Shown here: positions 8,399-15,871 of the stretch, in pieces
Layout: the number at the start of each line of letters is the position of its first letter
How positions within the stretch are numbered: position 1 is the stretch's first letter
Source of the DNA: an uncultured Bacteroidales bacterium
GTDB taxonomy: Bacteria > Bacteroidota > Bacteroidia > Bacteroidales > WCHB1-69
Assembly: GCA_900315245.1 (NCBI GenBank)
Contig: OMYJ01000010.1
Coordinates: forward strand, 1 to 64,000
DNA: 64,000 nucleotides
Direction of reading: 5' to 3'
Translations under genes and position numbers: made by a program
Notes under the pieces: generated by a model
The model's input: only the letters and a program-made list of their open reading frames with translations
Told to the model about the DNA's origin: nothing
The model's database searches: none

Positions 8399-9104
8399 AT
8401 GAATCAGACCAAACCAACATACAAACAGCCTGGAGGAGAACAACCTGATCTTGCATGAGGGCACCATGATAGACGGGAGCTTCGTGGAGGCACCGCGCCA
8501 GCACAACACACGCGAAGAGAACAAAATAATCAAGGAAGACAGGGGCGGCGAGTTGTGGAATCCGGAAGAGGGCGACACCGAGGAGGAGAAGAGGCGCAAA
8601 GCCAACAAGAAAAGGCAGAAGGACACGGATGCCCGATGGGTGAAGAAAGGCGGCGAGAAGCATTTCGGCTACAAGAACCACACCAAAGTGGACAAGGGGA
8701 GCAAGTTCATCAAGAAAGGGGTGACCGCCGATGCATCTGTTCATGATTCCAAGCCGGTGAAAGAGCTTGTGGATGAGAATGACAGGGGTGAGGATTTGTT
8801 CGCTGACAGTGCCTACATCGGCAAAGGGGTGAAGAGGGTGATGCGGAAGTTCGGGATGAAGGACAAGGTGATCAAGCGGAACACCAGAGGCAAGAAAATC
8901 AGCAAATGGCAGGAGACCATCAACAGGAAGAACTCGAAGCTGCGCGTGAGGGTGGAACATGTGTTCGGGTTCATGGAAGAGTGTCTTCACGGAATGTCCA
9001 GCCGAGTGGTCGGCTTTGCGCGGAACGCGGCCTACAACACCCTGACAAACCTGGTCTACAACCTGTGCCGGTACGAGCAAGTCATGCGACTCGGAATGAA
9101 TTAA
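8399..9104 (+). pseudogene. IS5-family transposase, internally deleted remnant
   Basis: The ATG at 8399 opens a 19-residue frame (MNQTKPTYKQ...) that stops at 8458. The C-terminal transposase part continues in another frame from about 8430 (EENNLILHEGTMIDGSF) to 9104. That part shows the DDE-type IS5 features: a YKNHTKVD stretch, ADSAYIG and a final RVEHVFGFME block. Intact relatives are over 300 residues, so most of the N-terminal domain is missing, with a frame change at the deletion. It cannot make active transposase. No convincing terminal inverted repeats were found by eye. Confidence 0.75.
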
Positions 9105-9202
9105 ACAATTAAAAATCAAACAGTTGAACAAACATAAACAAAAAAATATCAACAAGCTGCAACCTTTTGGACTTTTTGTGTCCTATGAATAGATGAAAGA
9201 AT

Positions 9203-9210
9203 TAATTTTG
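9203..9210 (+). promoter_or_regulatory. Probable -7 box for the SUMF1-like gene
   Basis: TAATTTTG fits TAnnTTTG. It lies downstream of the transposase remnant and 93 nt before the ATG at 9303. A 15-codon frame (ATG at about 9231, starting MFNGPRTK) lies between. Confidence 0.45.
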
Positions 9211-9302
9211 CAGCGTTGTTTGCTTATCTTGATGTTTAACGGACCTCGCACCAAGGTCGGCGGCAACGCGAAGAAGTAAAAAATAGAAGTCCCCAAATAA
9301 AT

Positions 9303-10106
9303 ATGACTAAACGTTTCTATATCGCGTTGGCGCTGTTGGTGGCGGCTCCGGCGCTTGTTTTCGCACAACAGACCCAAAGTCCTCTCACCATCACGGTGAA
9401 GGGTGTGGGCTTCAATATGATTCGCGTGCAGGGCGGCACATTCACCATGGGCTGCACCCTGGTACAAGGGAGCGACTGCGAAGAATACGAGAAACCTGCC
9501 CACACGGTGACACTCTCCACCTACTACATCGGCGAGACCGAAGTGACGCAGGAACTGTGGAAAGCCGTGATGGGAGACAATCCGTCTTACTTCAAAAGCG
9601 GTTCGCTGAAACGTCCTGTGGAGCAAGTGAGCTGGGAAGACTGTCAGACGTTCATCCGCAAGCTGAACGAACTCTCGGGCAAGAAATTCCGCTTGCCCAC
9701 CGAGGCTGAGTGGGAGTTTGCGGCATGCGGCGGCACGAAGAGCGCAGGCTATAAGTACAGCGGCAGCAACGATATCAATGCGGTGGCATGGTACGATGTT
9801 AACGCCTACGATAAAGGAAAAAGCAGCCCGGACTACGGCACACACGTGGTCAAAACCAAGAATCCGAACGAGTTGGGCATATACGATATGTCTGGCAACG
9901 TTTGGGAATGGTGTTCTGACTGGTACGGCGATTATACGAGTGCTACGCAGACGAATCCGCAGGGCGCGCCTTCGGGCTCCGCCCGCGTAAACCGTGGTGG
10001 CAGCTGGTACAACCTCGCCGGGAACTGCCGTTCCTCCTATCGGAGCTACTCCCCCCCCGACTATCGGAACGACGACCTCGGCTTGCGTCTGGTTCTCATC
10101 CCATAG
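9303..10106 (+). CDS. Secreted SUMF1/formylglycine-enzyme-like protein with DGR-like variable C-terminus
   Basis: 267 residues with an N-terminal signal peptide (ALALLVAAPALVFA). The body is a FGE-sulfatase (SUMF1) C-lectin-like domain: MIRVQGGTFTMGC, RLPTEAEWEFAACGG, NVWEWCSDWYG and a final GGSW...CRSSYRS...GLRLV. The catalytic cysteines of true formylglycine-generating enzymes cannot be confirmed, so ligand binding is more likely than sulfatase activation. The last 40 codons are dominated by codons ending in C where relatives show Asn (AAC), the pattern left by adenine-directed mutagenesis in diversity-generating retroelements. No reverse transcriptase or template repeat was found in the window. 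Confidence 0.85.
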   Translation: MTKRFYIALALLVAAPALVFAQQTQSPLTITVKGVGFNMIRVQGGTFTMGCTLVQGSDCEEYEKPAHTVTLSTYYIGETEVTQELWKAVMGDNPSYFKSGSLKRPVEQVSWEDCQTFIRKLNELSGKKFRLPTEAEWEFAACGGTKSAGYKYSGSNDINAVAWYDVNAYDKGKSSPDYGTHVVKTKNPNELGIYDMSGNVWEWCSDWYGDYTSATQTNPQGAPSGSARVNRGGSWYNLAGNCRSSYRSYSPPDYRNDDLGLRLVLIP

Positions 10107-10148
10107 TTTACCATCGTGGATGCTAAGCAAAAAAGCAAGAAATAAATA

Positions 10149-10177
10149 GTAGGGTTGTCGCGTTGCGGCAACCCTAC
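10149..10177. repeat. Palindromic intergenic hairpin, GTAGGG type
   Basis: GTAGGGTTG and CAACCCTAC arms (9 bp) around an 11-nt centre, 43 nt after the SUMF1-like gene. Same end sequence as the hairpins at 2855 and 27737. Confidence 0.65.
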
Positions 10178-10503
10178 AGTGTAATGCGGTAGCCGTTTTA
10201 CACTATCACCTCGAAAATCCGCTTCCCGTTCCGATGGTCGTTGGCTGTTGATTTGCTGTCGTGTTCACGAGGAGCCCCGACAGGGGCAGAAGCTTGGTAG
10301 CGGCAATGGGGATGATGTCATTTTAGAAACCCCACACGAAACGAACGAAGTGAGTGCCGTGTGGGGTATGCGGACGATGCGCGTGTACGAGCGTGTCGGA
10401 GACACGCAACTATTATATGTGCACATCTTCTATTGTTCATTATGTTTCAGGGTGCAAAAATAGTAATTATTTTCATATTCCGAAGAAATATTTCTAAAAG
10501 TTG

Positions 10504-10511
10504 TATCTTTG
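10504..10511 (+). promoter_or_regulatory. Promoter -7 box for the DUF4130 gene
   Basis: TATCTTTG followed by GC, 113 nt before the ATG at 10625. The DUF4130 gene therefore has its own promoter despite belonging functionally with the radical-SAM gene. Confidence 0.65.
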
Positions 10512-10590
10512 CAACCAGAAAAATCCCCCGATTTCTTCTTCCTGCCAGAACCGCCGCTAACTACAAACTACTACCTACTAACCTGCTTCA

Positions 10591-10618
10591 ATAACCAATA
10601 ACCCCTAACCAATAACCA
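10591..10618. repeat. 7-bp tandem array ATAACCA x4 before a start codon
   Basis: ATAACCA, ATAACCC, CTAACCA, ATAACCA, preceded by GCTTCA and by ACTACAA-type heptads, ending 6 nt before the ATG at 10625. The same arrangement precedes lepA and prfB. Confidence 0.9.
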
Positions 10619-10624
10619 TTACAA

Positions 10625-11410
10625 ATGACCTGCTACTCCTTCGACAACACCTTGGACGGTCTCCTCACCGCCGTCTTCGAAGCGTTCGCCCTGCACGAAC
10701 AGCCGGAGATGCTGTTGTCGGAAGGCGACCCCGTGCCGCTGTTCTGCGATCGGTTGTATGCCGTTCCCACGGATACAGAGAAGGCCAGTCGCGTGTGGAA
10801 AGGGTTGGAGAAACGGCTTCCGAAAAATGTGGTCAAGATGCTCGCTGTCAGCTTTTTGTCGGAAATGCACGAACTCAACAACCCGCTGTTTCAATACATC
10901 TGCAAGGTGTTCCGGCAGCCAGAAGGAATCGAAGGCATCGAGCGGAACTTTGCCGACCCCGACATCCTGACCGTGACCAACATCGCCCGCAAGGTTAATC
11001 ACGAGCAGCATCGTATGAAGCAGTTCATCCGTTTTCAGAAGGCCAAGGACGGCACCTACCTCTCCGTCATCTCGCCGGACCATAACGTCTTGCCGCTCGT
11101 CATCGACCATTTCGCAGACCGTTTCAACGACCAGCCGTGGCTCATCTACGACGCCAAGCGCCATTACGGGTTCTACTACGACGGGACAGGGGAACCGGTG
11201 CGCATCACCTTCGCCGACGAGTCATCGGTGACGTTCAACCTCGCCAACGGCCGTCTGAACGACGAAGTGCTGAGCGACGACGACCAACTCCTGCAGGATC
11301 TGTGGCGCACCTACTTCAAGGCGATATGCATCCGCGAGCGACTGAACCCTCGGAAACAGCTTCAGGACATGCCGAGGCGGTACCGGAAGTACTTGACGGA
11401 ATTATATTAA
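10625..11410 (+). CDS. DUF4130 DNA-metabolism protein, partner of the radical-SAM protein
   Basis: 261 residues. It matches the probable DNA metabolism family (TIGR03915/DUF4130) by its N-terminal YSFDNTLDGLLTAVFEAF block, the KVNHEQHRMKQFIRFQ centre, the IYDAKRHYGFYYD motif and the C-terminal NPRKQLQDMPRRYRKYL motif. Members are normally encoded next to the radical-SAM protein seen here at 6125 and are sometimes fused to uracil-DNA-glycosylase-like domains, which points to DNA repair. The biochemical role is not established. No Shine-Dalgarno is visible; a heptamer array occupies the site. Confidence 0.86.
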   Translation: MTCYSFDNTLDGLLTAVFEAFALHEQPEMLLSEGDPVPLFCDRLYAVPTDTEKASRVWKGLEKRLPKNVVKMLAVSFLSEMHELNNPLFQYICKVFRQPEGIEGIERNFADPDILTVTNIARKVNHEQHRMKQFIRFQKAKDGTYLSVISPDHNVLPLVIDHFADRFNDQPWLIYDAKRHYGFYYDGTGEPVRITFADESSVTFNLANGRLNDEVLSDDDQLLQDLWRTYFKAICIRERLNPRKQLQDMPRRYRKYLTELY

Positions 11411-11437
11411 TTCATAATGCATAATTCATAATGCATA
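11410..11437. repeat. 7-bp tandem array ATTCATA/ATGCATA x4 after a stop codon
   Basis: Units ATTCATA, ATGCATA, ATTCATA, ATGCATA start at the last base of the DUF4130 stop codon. It lies between convergent genes. Confidence 0.9.
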
Positions 11438-11475
11438 ATTGTTTGTGCTCTGTGGGTGTGTGCAGGGTAAAATGG

Positions 11476-12699
11476 CTATTTGACGACCACTTTTTGGATG
11501 TGTTTTCTGCCTTCCGAATCGGTTACATGCACAACATACACGCCCGAGGGCAAGTGATCGAGAAAAACGGGTGAAGCATTGCTTTCCTCCACGATTCGCC
11601 CTTGCATATCACACAGAGTGATATTCGCTATCTTCTCATCTCCTTTCAGCTCAACAATCAGAATGTCAGAAGTAGGATTGGGGTATATCCTGACATTATC
11701 GGTAGCATACTCTGAGACATCACTTGTTGAGTGAATGTCCAGATGGTTATACAAAAAATCGCGGGCGATATGGAAACAGGTGTCAAATTTATCTTCTAAA
11801 AGATTGGTGTACATCGAGATATAGAAACTGTGTTCCTCCCCGTCGAATGGATGAAATTCGTAGTCGTCAATGTCGAGATCAGAAAGGCGGTTTGCTATAG
11901 GGTGCGATCCGTACATGTACGGGAAAAAAGATAACGGCAAATAGGAGTAGCAATATCCGGAGTCGAAGGGCACCACCTGGTCCTCAGTGCCATGAATCAT
12001 ACAAAGGGGGACATATTCATCAAGGTCTATGACTTCAACATCAAGCACGCCTCCCCATTGTGCCACCGCCCCGGCCACTTTGGATGAAAGACCGGAGTAT
12101 TCGTCATATCCGGAGCTGTTCATCGGTCCCAGGTCAGGTGAAACGGATGTCTCAGAGGGCCTTTCCTCGTTTGACAAAAAGATTTCGTTGAGGATGGCAA
12201 TGGAACCGGCGGAGTTGCCCAGAAGGAAAATATTGTTTGTATCGATACTATATTCTTGACAATGTGCTTTGAAAAAGCGAATGGCGGAATTCACATCCTG
12301 CGCGGCCATGTAGGCGCTCCGGATAAGCGAATTCGCGCTTATGGACATTAGGGGTAGCAGGCGGTAATCAATGGAGGCCGCCGCATAACCGTGTTTGGCA
12401 AAACGAGTGCAGTACTCCACCATGTCACACCAGTCTCGGCTGCCAGCCACAAATGCACCCCCGAAAACGGTGATCACCAACGGACGGGCAGAAAGCGTGT
12501 CGCCCGAAGGCTCGTAGAAATCAAGATAAAGAGTGGTGGGCGACGTTTGACCTTCTCTCACAGCACTGCTGAAAGGGATTTCAGAGGTCGTCACGGTGCT
12601 TTCAAACACAGGATCGGCATAGCGGTTGCCAAATTGCGCAAGCAGCGTGGCGGGACACAGCAGGCAAAACACCGTCCAAAAGATGGAATGCGATTTCAT
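11476..12699 (-). CDS. Secreted alpha/beta-hydrolase (carboxylesterase-like) with T9SS type A sorting domain
   Basis: 407 residues with a signal peptide. The fold signature is an alpha/beta hydrolase: an oxyanion-type FGGAFVAGS, the nucleophile elbow GNSAGS (Ser163), HGTEDQVVP with the likely acidic residue, and GEEHSF with the likely catalytic His. The substrate is probably an ester, perhaps acetylated or feruloylated glycan, but this is not shown. The last 75 residues form a T9SS sorting domain (RIYPNPTSD ... GVYVVHVTD ... KVVVK), so the protein should cross the outer membrane and be released or anchored at the surface. The gene is preceded by a heptamer array and has prfB upstream on the same strand. 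Confidence 0.85.
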   Translation of the reverse strand: MKSHSIFWTVFCLLCPATLLAQFGNRYADPVFESTVTTSEIPFSSAVREGQTSPTTLYLDFYEPSGDTLSARPLVITVFGGAFVAGSRDWCDMVEYCTRFAKHGYAAASIDYRLLPLMSISANSLIRSAYMAAQDVNSAIRFFKAHCQEYSIDTNNIFLLGNSAGSIAILNEIFLSNEERPSETSVSPDLGPMNSSGYDEYSGLSSKVAGAVAQWGGVLDVEVIDLDEYVPLCMIHGTEDQVVPFDSGYCYSYLPLSFFPYMYGSHPIANRLSDLDIDDYEFHPFDGEEHSFYISMYTNLLEDKFDTCFHIARDFLYNHLDIHSTSDVSEYATDNVRIYPNPTSDILIVELKGDEKIANITLCDMQGRIVEESNASPVFLDHLPSGVYVVHVTDSEGRKHIQKVVVK

Positions 12700-12700
12700 G

Positions 12701-12735
12701 TTAATTATGAATTATGCATTATGCATTATGAATTA
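12701..12735. repeat. 7-bp tandem array TGAATTA/TGCATTA x5
   Basis: TTAATTA, TGAATTA, TGCATTA, TGCATTA, TGAATTA fill the whole gap between the esterase start (12699) and the prfB stop (12736). Confidence 0.9.
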
Positions 12736-13819
12736 TCAATGGAATTGCATCAGGTACGCCTTGATGAACCCGTCGATGTCGCCGTCCATCACCGCGTTCA
12801 CGTTGCCGACCTCGTACTGTGTGCGCAGGTCCTTCACCAACTTGTAGGGCTGCATCACGTAGCTGCGGATCTGGCTGCCCCATTCGATGCGTTTCTTGGA
12901 ACTCTCGATTTCGTTGAGTTTCGCGCGCTTCTTCTCCAACTCGATTTGGTAGAGCTGCGATTTCAGCATCTGCATGGCCTTCTCGCGGTTCTGCGACTGC
13001 GAGCGCGTCACTTGGCACTCGATGATAATGCCGGTGGGGTGGTGGTGCAGGCGCACGGCCGTCTCCACCTTGTTGACGTTCTGTCCACCGGGACCGCTGC
13101 TGCGGTAGGTGTCCCACGAGATGTCCGCCGGACTGACTTCGATCTCGATATCGTCGTTGATGATGGGATAGGCGAAGACGGAGGCGAAGGAGGTGTGTCG
13201 CCGCGCCGCGGAGTCGAACGGCGAGATGCGCACCAACCGGTGTACGCCATTCTCGCCCTTGAGGAAGCCGTAGGCGTAGGAACCCTCGATTTCGATGGAC
13301 GCGGACTTGATGCCGGCCACGTCACCTTCCTGCCGGTCGATGAGTTTCACGGAGAAGTTGTGGCGCTCGGCCCAGCGCATGTACATACGCAGGAGCATCT
13401 CGGCCCAGTCGCAGCTTTCGGTGCCGCCCGCGCCGGAGTTGATGTTCAGGATCGCGTCGAAGGAGTCCTCCTCGTCGCGCATCATGTTCTTGAACTCCAG
13501 CTTCTCCACGGCCTCCATCGTCTTGGCGTAGGCCTCGTCGAGTTCCGCCTCGGTGGCGTCGCCCGACTGCTGAAACTCGCTGACTACCAGTAGCTCGTCA
13601 TTCAGCTCGGCGGCCTTGTAGTAGTCGGCCACCCACGCCTTGATGCCGCTGATCTCCTTCAGCAACTTCTCGGCGGCCTTCGGGTCGTCCCAAAAGCCGT
13701 TCTGTTGGGTTATTTGTTCTTTGTCTTTAATTTCTTGTTCTTTGGCATCTACGTCAAAGATACCTCCTTAGCTCACTGAGCCTCGTTTGAACCGCTTTGA
13801 TTTGGTCGGTGGTTGTCAT
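12736..13819 (-). CDS. prfB: Peptide chain release factor 2 with programmed +1 frameshift
   Basis: Release factor 2 recognises UGA and UAA. Translation starts at 13819 ([11 protein letters not shown]), reads 21 codons to CTT, meets an in-frame TGA (13756-13754) and resumes in the +1 frame at GAC (13755) to the stop at 12736, giving about 360 residues. All parts of the classic autoregulatory site are present: AGGAGG (complement of 13763-13768), 3-nt spacer, CTT, TGA, C. The protein has the GGQ loop ([10 protein letters not shown]) and the SPF anticodon-like tripeptide (RISPFDS). The AGGAGG is notable because Shine-Dalgarno sites are otherwise scarce in this window. The leader carries three different heptamer arrays. 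Confidence 0.96.
13754..13768 (-). promoter_or_regulatory. prfB programmed +1 frameshift site
   Basis: Read on the minus strand: AGGAGG-TAT-CTT-TGA. When RF2 is scarce the ribosome pauses at UGA, and the internal Shine-Dalgarno 3 nt from CTT promotes slippage into +1. Confidence 0.95.
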
Positions 13820-13827
13820 TTTTGAAT

Positions 13828-13855
13828 GGTTATTGGTTATGGGTTATTGGTTATT
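13828..13855. repeat. 7-bp tandem array GGTTATT x4 before the prfB start
   Basis: GGTTATT, GGTTATG, GGTTATT, GGTTATT; on the prfB strand this is GCTTCAATAACC followed by AATAACC-type units ending 8 nt before the ATG, as before lepA and the DUF4130 gene. Confidence 0.92.
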
Positions 13856-13862
13856 GAAGCTG

Positions 13863-13911
13863 GTGAATAGTGAAAAGTGATTAGTGAACAGTGAACAGTG
13901 ATTAGTGATTA
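13863..13911. repeat. 7-bp tandem array GTGATTA/GTGAACA x7
   Basis: GTGAATA, GTGAAAA, GTGATTA, GTGAACA, GTGAACA, GTGATTA, GTGATTA in the prfB leader, between the promoter and the start. Confidence 0.92.
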
Positions 13912-13937
13912 GGAAATTAGTGTGTACTTGCCACTTC

Positions 13938-13972
13938 ATTATCAATTATCAATTATCAATTATCAATTATCA
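13938..13972. repeat. 7-bp tandem array ATTATCA x5
   Basis: Five exact ATTATCA units in the distal prfB leader, about 17 nt from the -7 box. Confidence 0.95.
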
Positions 13973-13988
13973 ATTAGTACGCAGGCCG

Positions 13989-13996
13989 CAAAAATA
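13989..13996 (-). promoter_or_regulatory. Promoter -7 box for prfB
   Basis: The minus strand reads TATTTTTG followed by C, about 170 nt upstream of the prfB ATG, so all three heptamer arrays would lie in the transcribed leader. Confidence 0.6.
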
Positions 13997-14035
13997 CAAA
14001 AAATAGGAATTGGTCTCGTGTTATTGAAAAATGTG

Positions 14036-14043
14036 TACTTTTG
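14036..14043 (+). promoter_or_regulatory. Promoter -7 box for the kinase gene
   Basis: TACTTTTG fits TAnnTTTG; TTG at 14010-14012 is 23 nt upstream. It overlaps the in-frame ATG at 14031, which therefore cannot be the start. Confidence 0.65.
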
Positions 14044-14051
14044 CCTCTTCT

Positions 14052-15839
14052 ATGAAAGATACAGATAAAAACGTGCGCGAGGAGTACTATTACGCATCAG
14101 GAGCCATTTCGGGCTCCTTAGATGCTATGTCGGCGGAGTTCTCCGGCTACGAGAAGTTGCCTGTGCGGAGCCGGCAGCAGGGCAATGTACTCTATCGTGC
14201 CCGTCGTTTCGGCCGTTACTACGTGCTGAAAGGTCTTGCGCCCGAGTATCGCGACGATCCCGCTATGCGCGAGTATCTTTCCAAAGAGTACCAGATCGGG
14301 GTGCAGCTCGACCATCCCCATATTGTGCGGGTGAACAGCTTGGAAGAGGACCCCAAAGCCGGGCTCTGCATCGTGATGGAATACGTGGATGGACAAAGTC
14401 TCGATCAGTGGCTGCTTACGAAACCGTCCGCGGCCGCGCGCAAACGGATCTTCCGGCAGATTCTGGACGCTATGGCCTACTGTCACGAACGTCAGATCTG
14501 GCATCTTGACCTGAAACCTTCCAACATTCTGATTACCAAAAACGGGCTAACTGCCAAGATTATCGATTTCGGGCTTTCCGACAACAGCGGCTTCGCCTTT
14601 CGGCAGACGGGTGGCACGCGCAAGTACGCCGCTCCCGAGCAACTGGCCGGACAAGTTGCCGACCACCGCAGCGACATCTACGCCTTGGGGGGCCTTTTGA
14701 AGCGGATGTTCCCGCACCGTTACGGCCGCGCCGTCCGCCGTGCGCAGCGCCCCGACCCAGGCAAACGTCCGCAGTCGGTGGCGGCATTGGCCAAGCTGAT
14801 GCGCCCGCGATGGGAATTGTGGCTGATTCCGTTGCTCCTCATCGGCCTGTTTTGCTTTTGGATGCATCCCAACGGAAAAATCTTCCCCGTCATGTTAGAC
14901 TCCGGACAGACGGTCTATGCCAAGGTACTGTCGCACTGGCACCGCACGGTGGCCTTCGTATGCCCCAGCAATGCGAGAAGCTGGCACGATATCCCCAACG
15001 CCCCTTCTGGCGATATGGTCATCCCTTCGCGAATCCGATGCCGAGGAGTCAGCTACCGCGTCACAGAGTTGGATTCCTGCGCATTCCAGGGCTGTATTGA
15101 ACTTACCCATTTGACGCTTCCCGAAGGCCTCCAACGGATCGGGGAGGGGGCTTTCACCGGAGACAACAGAATTGCGGACACACTCGTCATCCCACGTTCC
15201 TTGAAAGTGCTGGAAAGCTCCCCTTTTGCAGACTGTCACTCGCTGACTACTCTGATATGGAAGGCATTGGACTGTAGCACAGGCATTCCACCCAACCATT
15301 CCGACCAATTCTTCTATCGGTGCAGTTCCTTGAAAAAAGCCATTGTAGATGATTCCGTCTATGTTTTGCCGCCACGTGCATTCAACGATATGAGTTGGTT
15401 GGAGGAGATTGTGCTCCCGAACCATATAGTTGAGATCCCCAGTGACTTTGCGGCGCACTCCTATAGCCTCCATACTTGCCGCCTTCCCGACTCGTTGCGA
15501 ATACTCAGTCACGGTGCTTTCTATTTGAGCAACATCGAACAAATTGTCATTCCTGACAAAACAGAATTGTTGGGGAGCTATAGTTTCTCATACTGCCGCA
15601 AATTACGTAAGGTGGAAATCGGAAGCGGGGTGAAACGCATTGAGAGCTACGCCTTCAACGACAACAAATCGCTGGAAACCATGATTGTCCGATGTGTGGA
15701 GCCGCCCACCATGCTCCCGAACTCCTTGTACGGCATACCCGACAGCGCGGTGCTGTACGTGCCCGCCCAGTCGGTGGAGAAGTACCGAAAGCATGAGGTG
15801 TGGGGGAAGTTCAAGAGGATAGAAGCGATCAAATTATGA
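14052..15839 (+). CDS. Transmembrane Ser/Thr protein kinase with extracytoplasmic leucine-rich repeats
   Basis: 595 residues. The N-terminal kinase domain is about residues 33-250: Lys60 (RYYVLK) is the likely ATP lysine, the catalytic loop reads H151-L-D153-LKPSN158 and the metal loop is D172-FG. The usual HRD arginine is Leu, so it is a non-RD kinase. An APEQL motif follows. The C-lobe is short. One membrane span lies at about 255-271. Residues 300-580 are BspA-type leucine-rich repeats (units such as ELTHLTLPEGLQRIGEGAF). The layout is cytoplasmic kinase, span, external sensor-like repeats. Substrate and ligand are unknown. The start is set by the promoter position. Confidence 0.85.
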   Translation: MKDTDKNVREEYYYASGAISGSLDAMSAEFSGYEKLPVRSRQQGNVLYRARRFGRYYVLKGLAPEYRDDPAMREYLSKEYQIGVQLDHPHIVRVNSLEEDPKAGLCIVMEYVDGQSLDQWLLTKPSAAARKRIFRQILDAMAYCHERQIWHLDLKPSNILITKNGLTAKIIDFGLSDNSGFAFRQTGGTRKYAAPEQLAGQVADHRSDIYALGGLLKRMFPHRYGRAVRRAQRPDPGKRPQSVAALAKLMRPRWELWLIPLLLIGLFCFWMHPNGKIFPVMLDSGQTVYAKVLSHWHRTVAFVCPSNARSWHDIPNAPSGDMVIPSRIRCRGVSYRVTELDSCAFQGCIELTHLTLPEGLQRIGEGAFTGDNRIADTLVIPRSLKVLESSPFADCHSLTTLIWKALDCSTGIPPNHSDQFFYRCSSLKKAIVDDSVYVLPPRAFNDMSWLEEIVLPNHIVEIPSDFAAHSYSLHTCRLPDSLRILSHGAFYLSNIEQIVIPDKTELLGSYSFSYCRKLRKVEIGSGVKRIESYAFNDNKSLETMIVRCVEPPTMLPNSLYGIPDSAVLYVPAQSVEKYRKHEVWGKFKRIEAIKL

Positions 15840-15871
15840 ATTATGCATTATGAATTATGCATTATGAATTA
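15837..15871. repeat. 7-bp tandem array TGAATTA/TGCATTA x5 starting at a stop codon
   Basis: Five alternating units; the first TGA is the kinase stop codon itself. Same units as at 12701. Confidence 0.92.

Larger units (their letters stand above)
10178..10624. other. Non-coding stretch with REP-like and GCGTG hairpins
   Basis: No credible gene. It holds a GCCCC-GACA-GGGGC palindrome (10274-10287) similar to the repeats around the HUH transposase, a CCCCACAC...GTGTGGGG hairpin (10330-10366), a GCGTGTC-GGA-GACACGC hairpin (10391-10407) of the kind also seen at 17.0-17.25 kb, a -7 box TATCTTTG (10504-10511), and 7-bp tandem units up to the next gene. Confidence 0.7.

Noticed and set aside
8301..9155. 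284-residue minus-strand frame over the IS5-type remnant
   Set aside because: Antisense to a recognisable DDE transposase fragment; no family-like sequence.
8190..9180. Terminal inverted repeats of the IS5-type element
   Set aside because: A weak TGTTGA match near 8199 and its complement near 9152 is too short to define the ends.
10248..10594. Overlapping short frames (71 and 77 residues) before the DUF4130 gene
   Set aside because: They run through hairpins and the promoter and have no protein-like features.
12736..13665. Reading prfB as a truncated 309-residue gene or pseudogene
   Set aside because: The upstream sequence contains the complete programmed frameshift site and gives a full-length protein.
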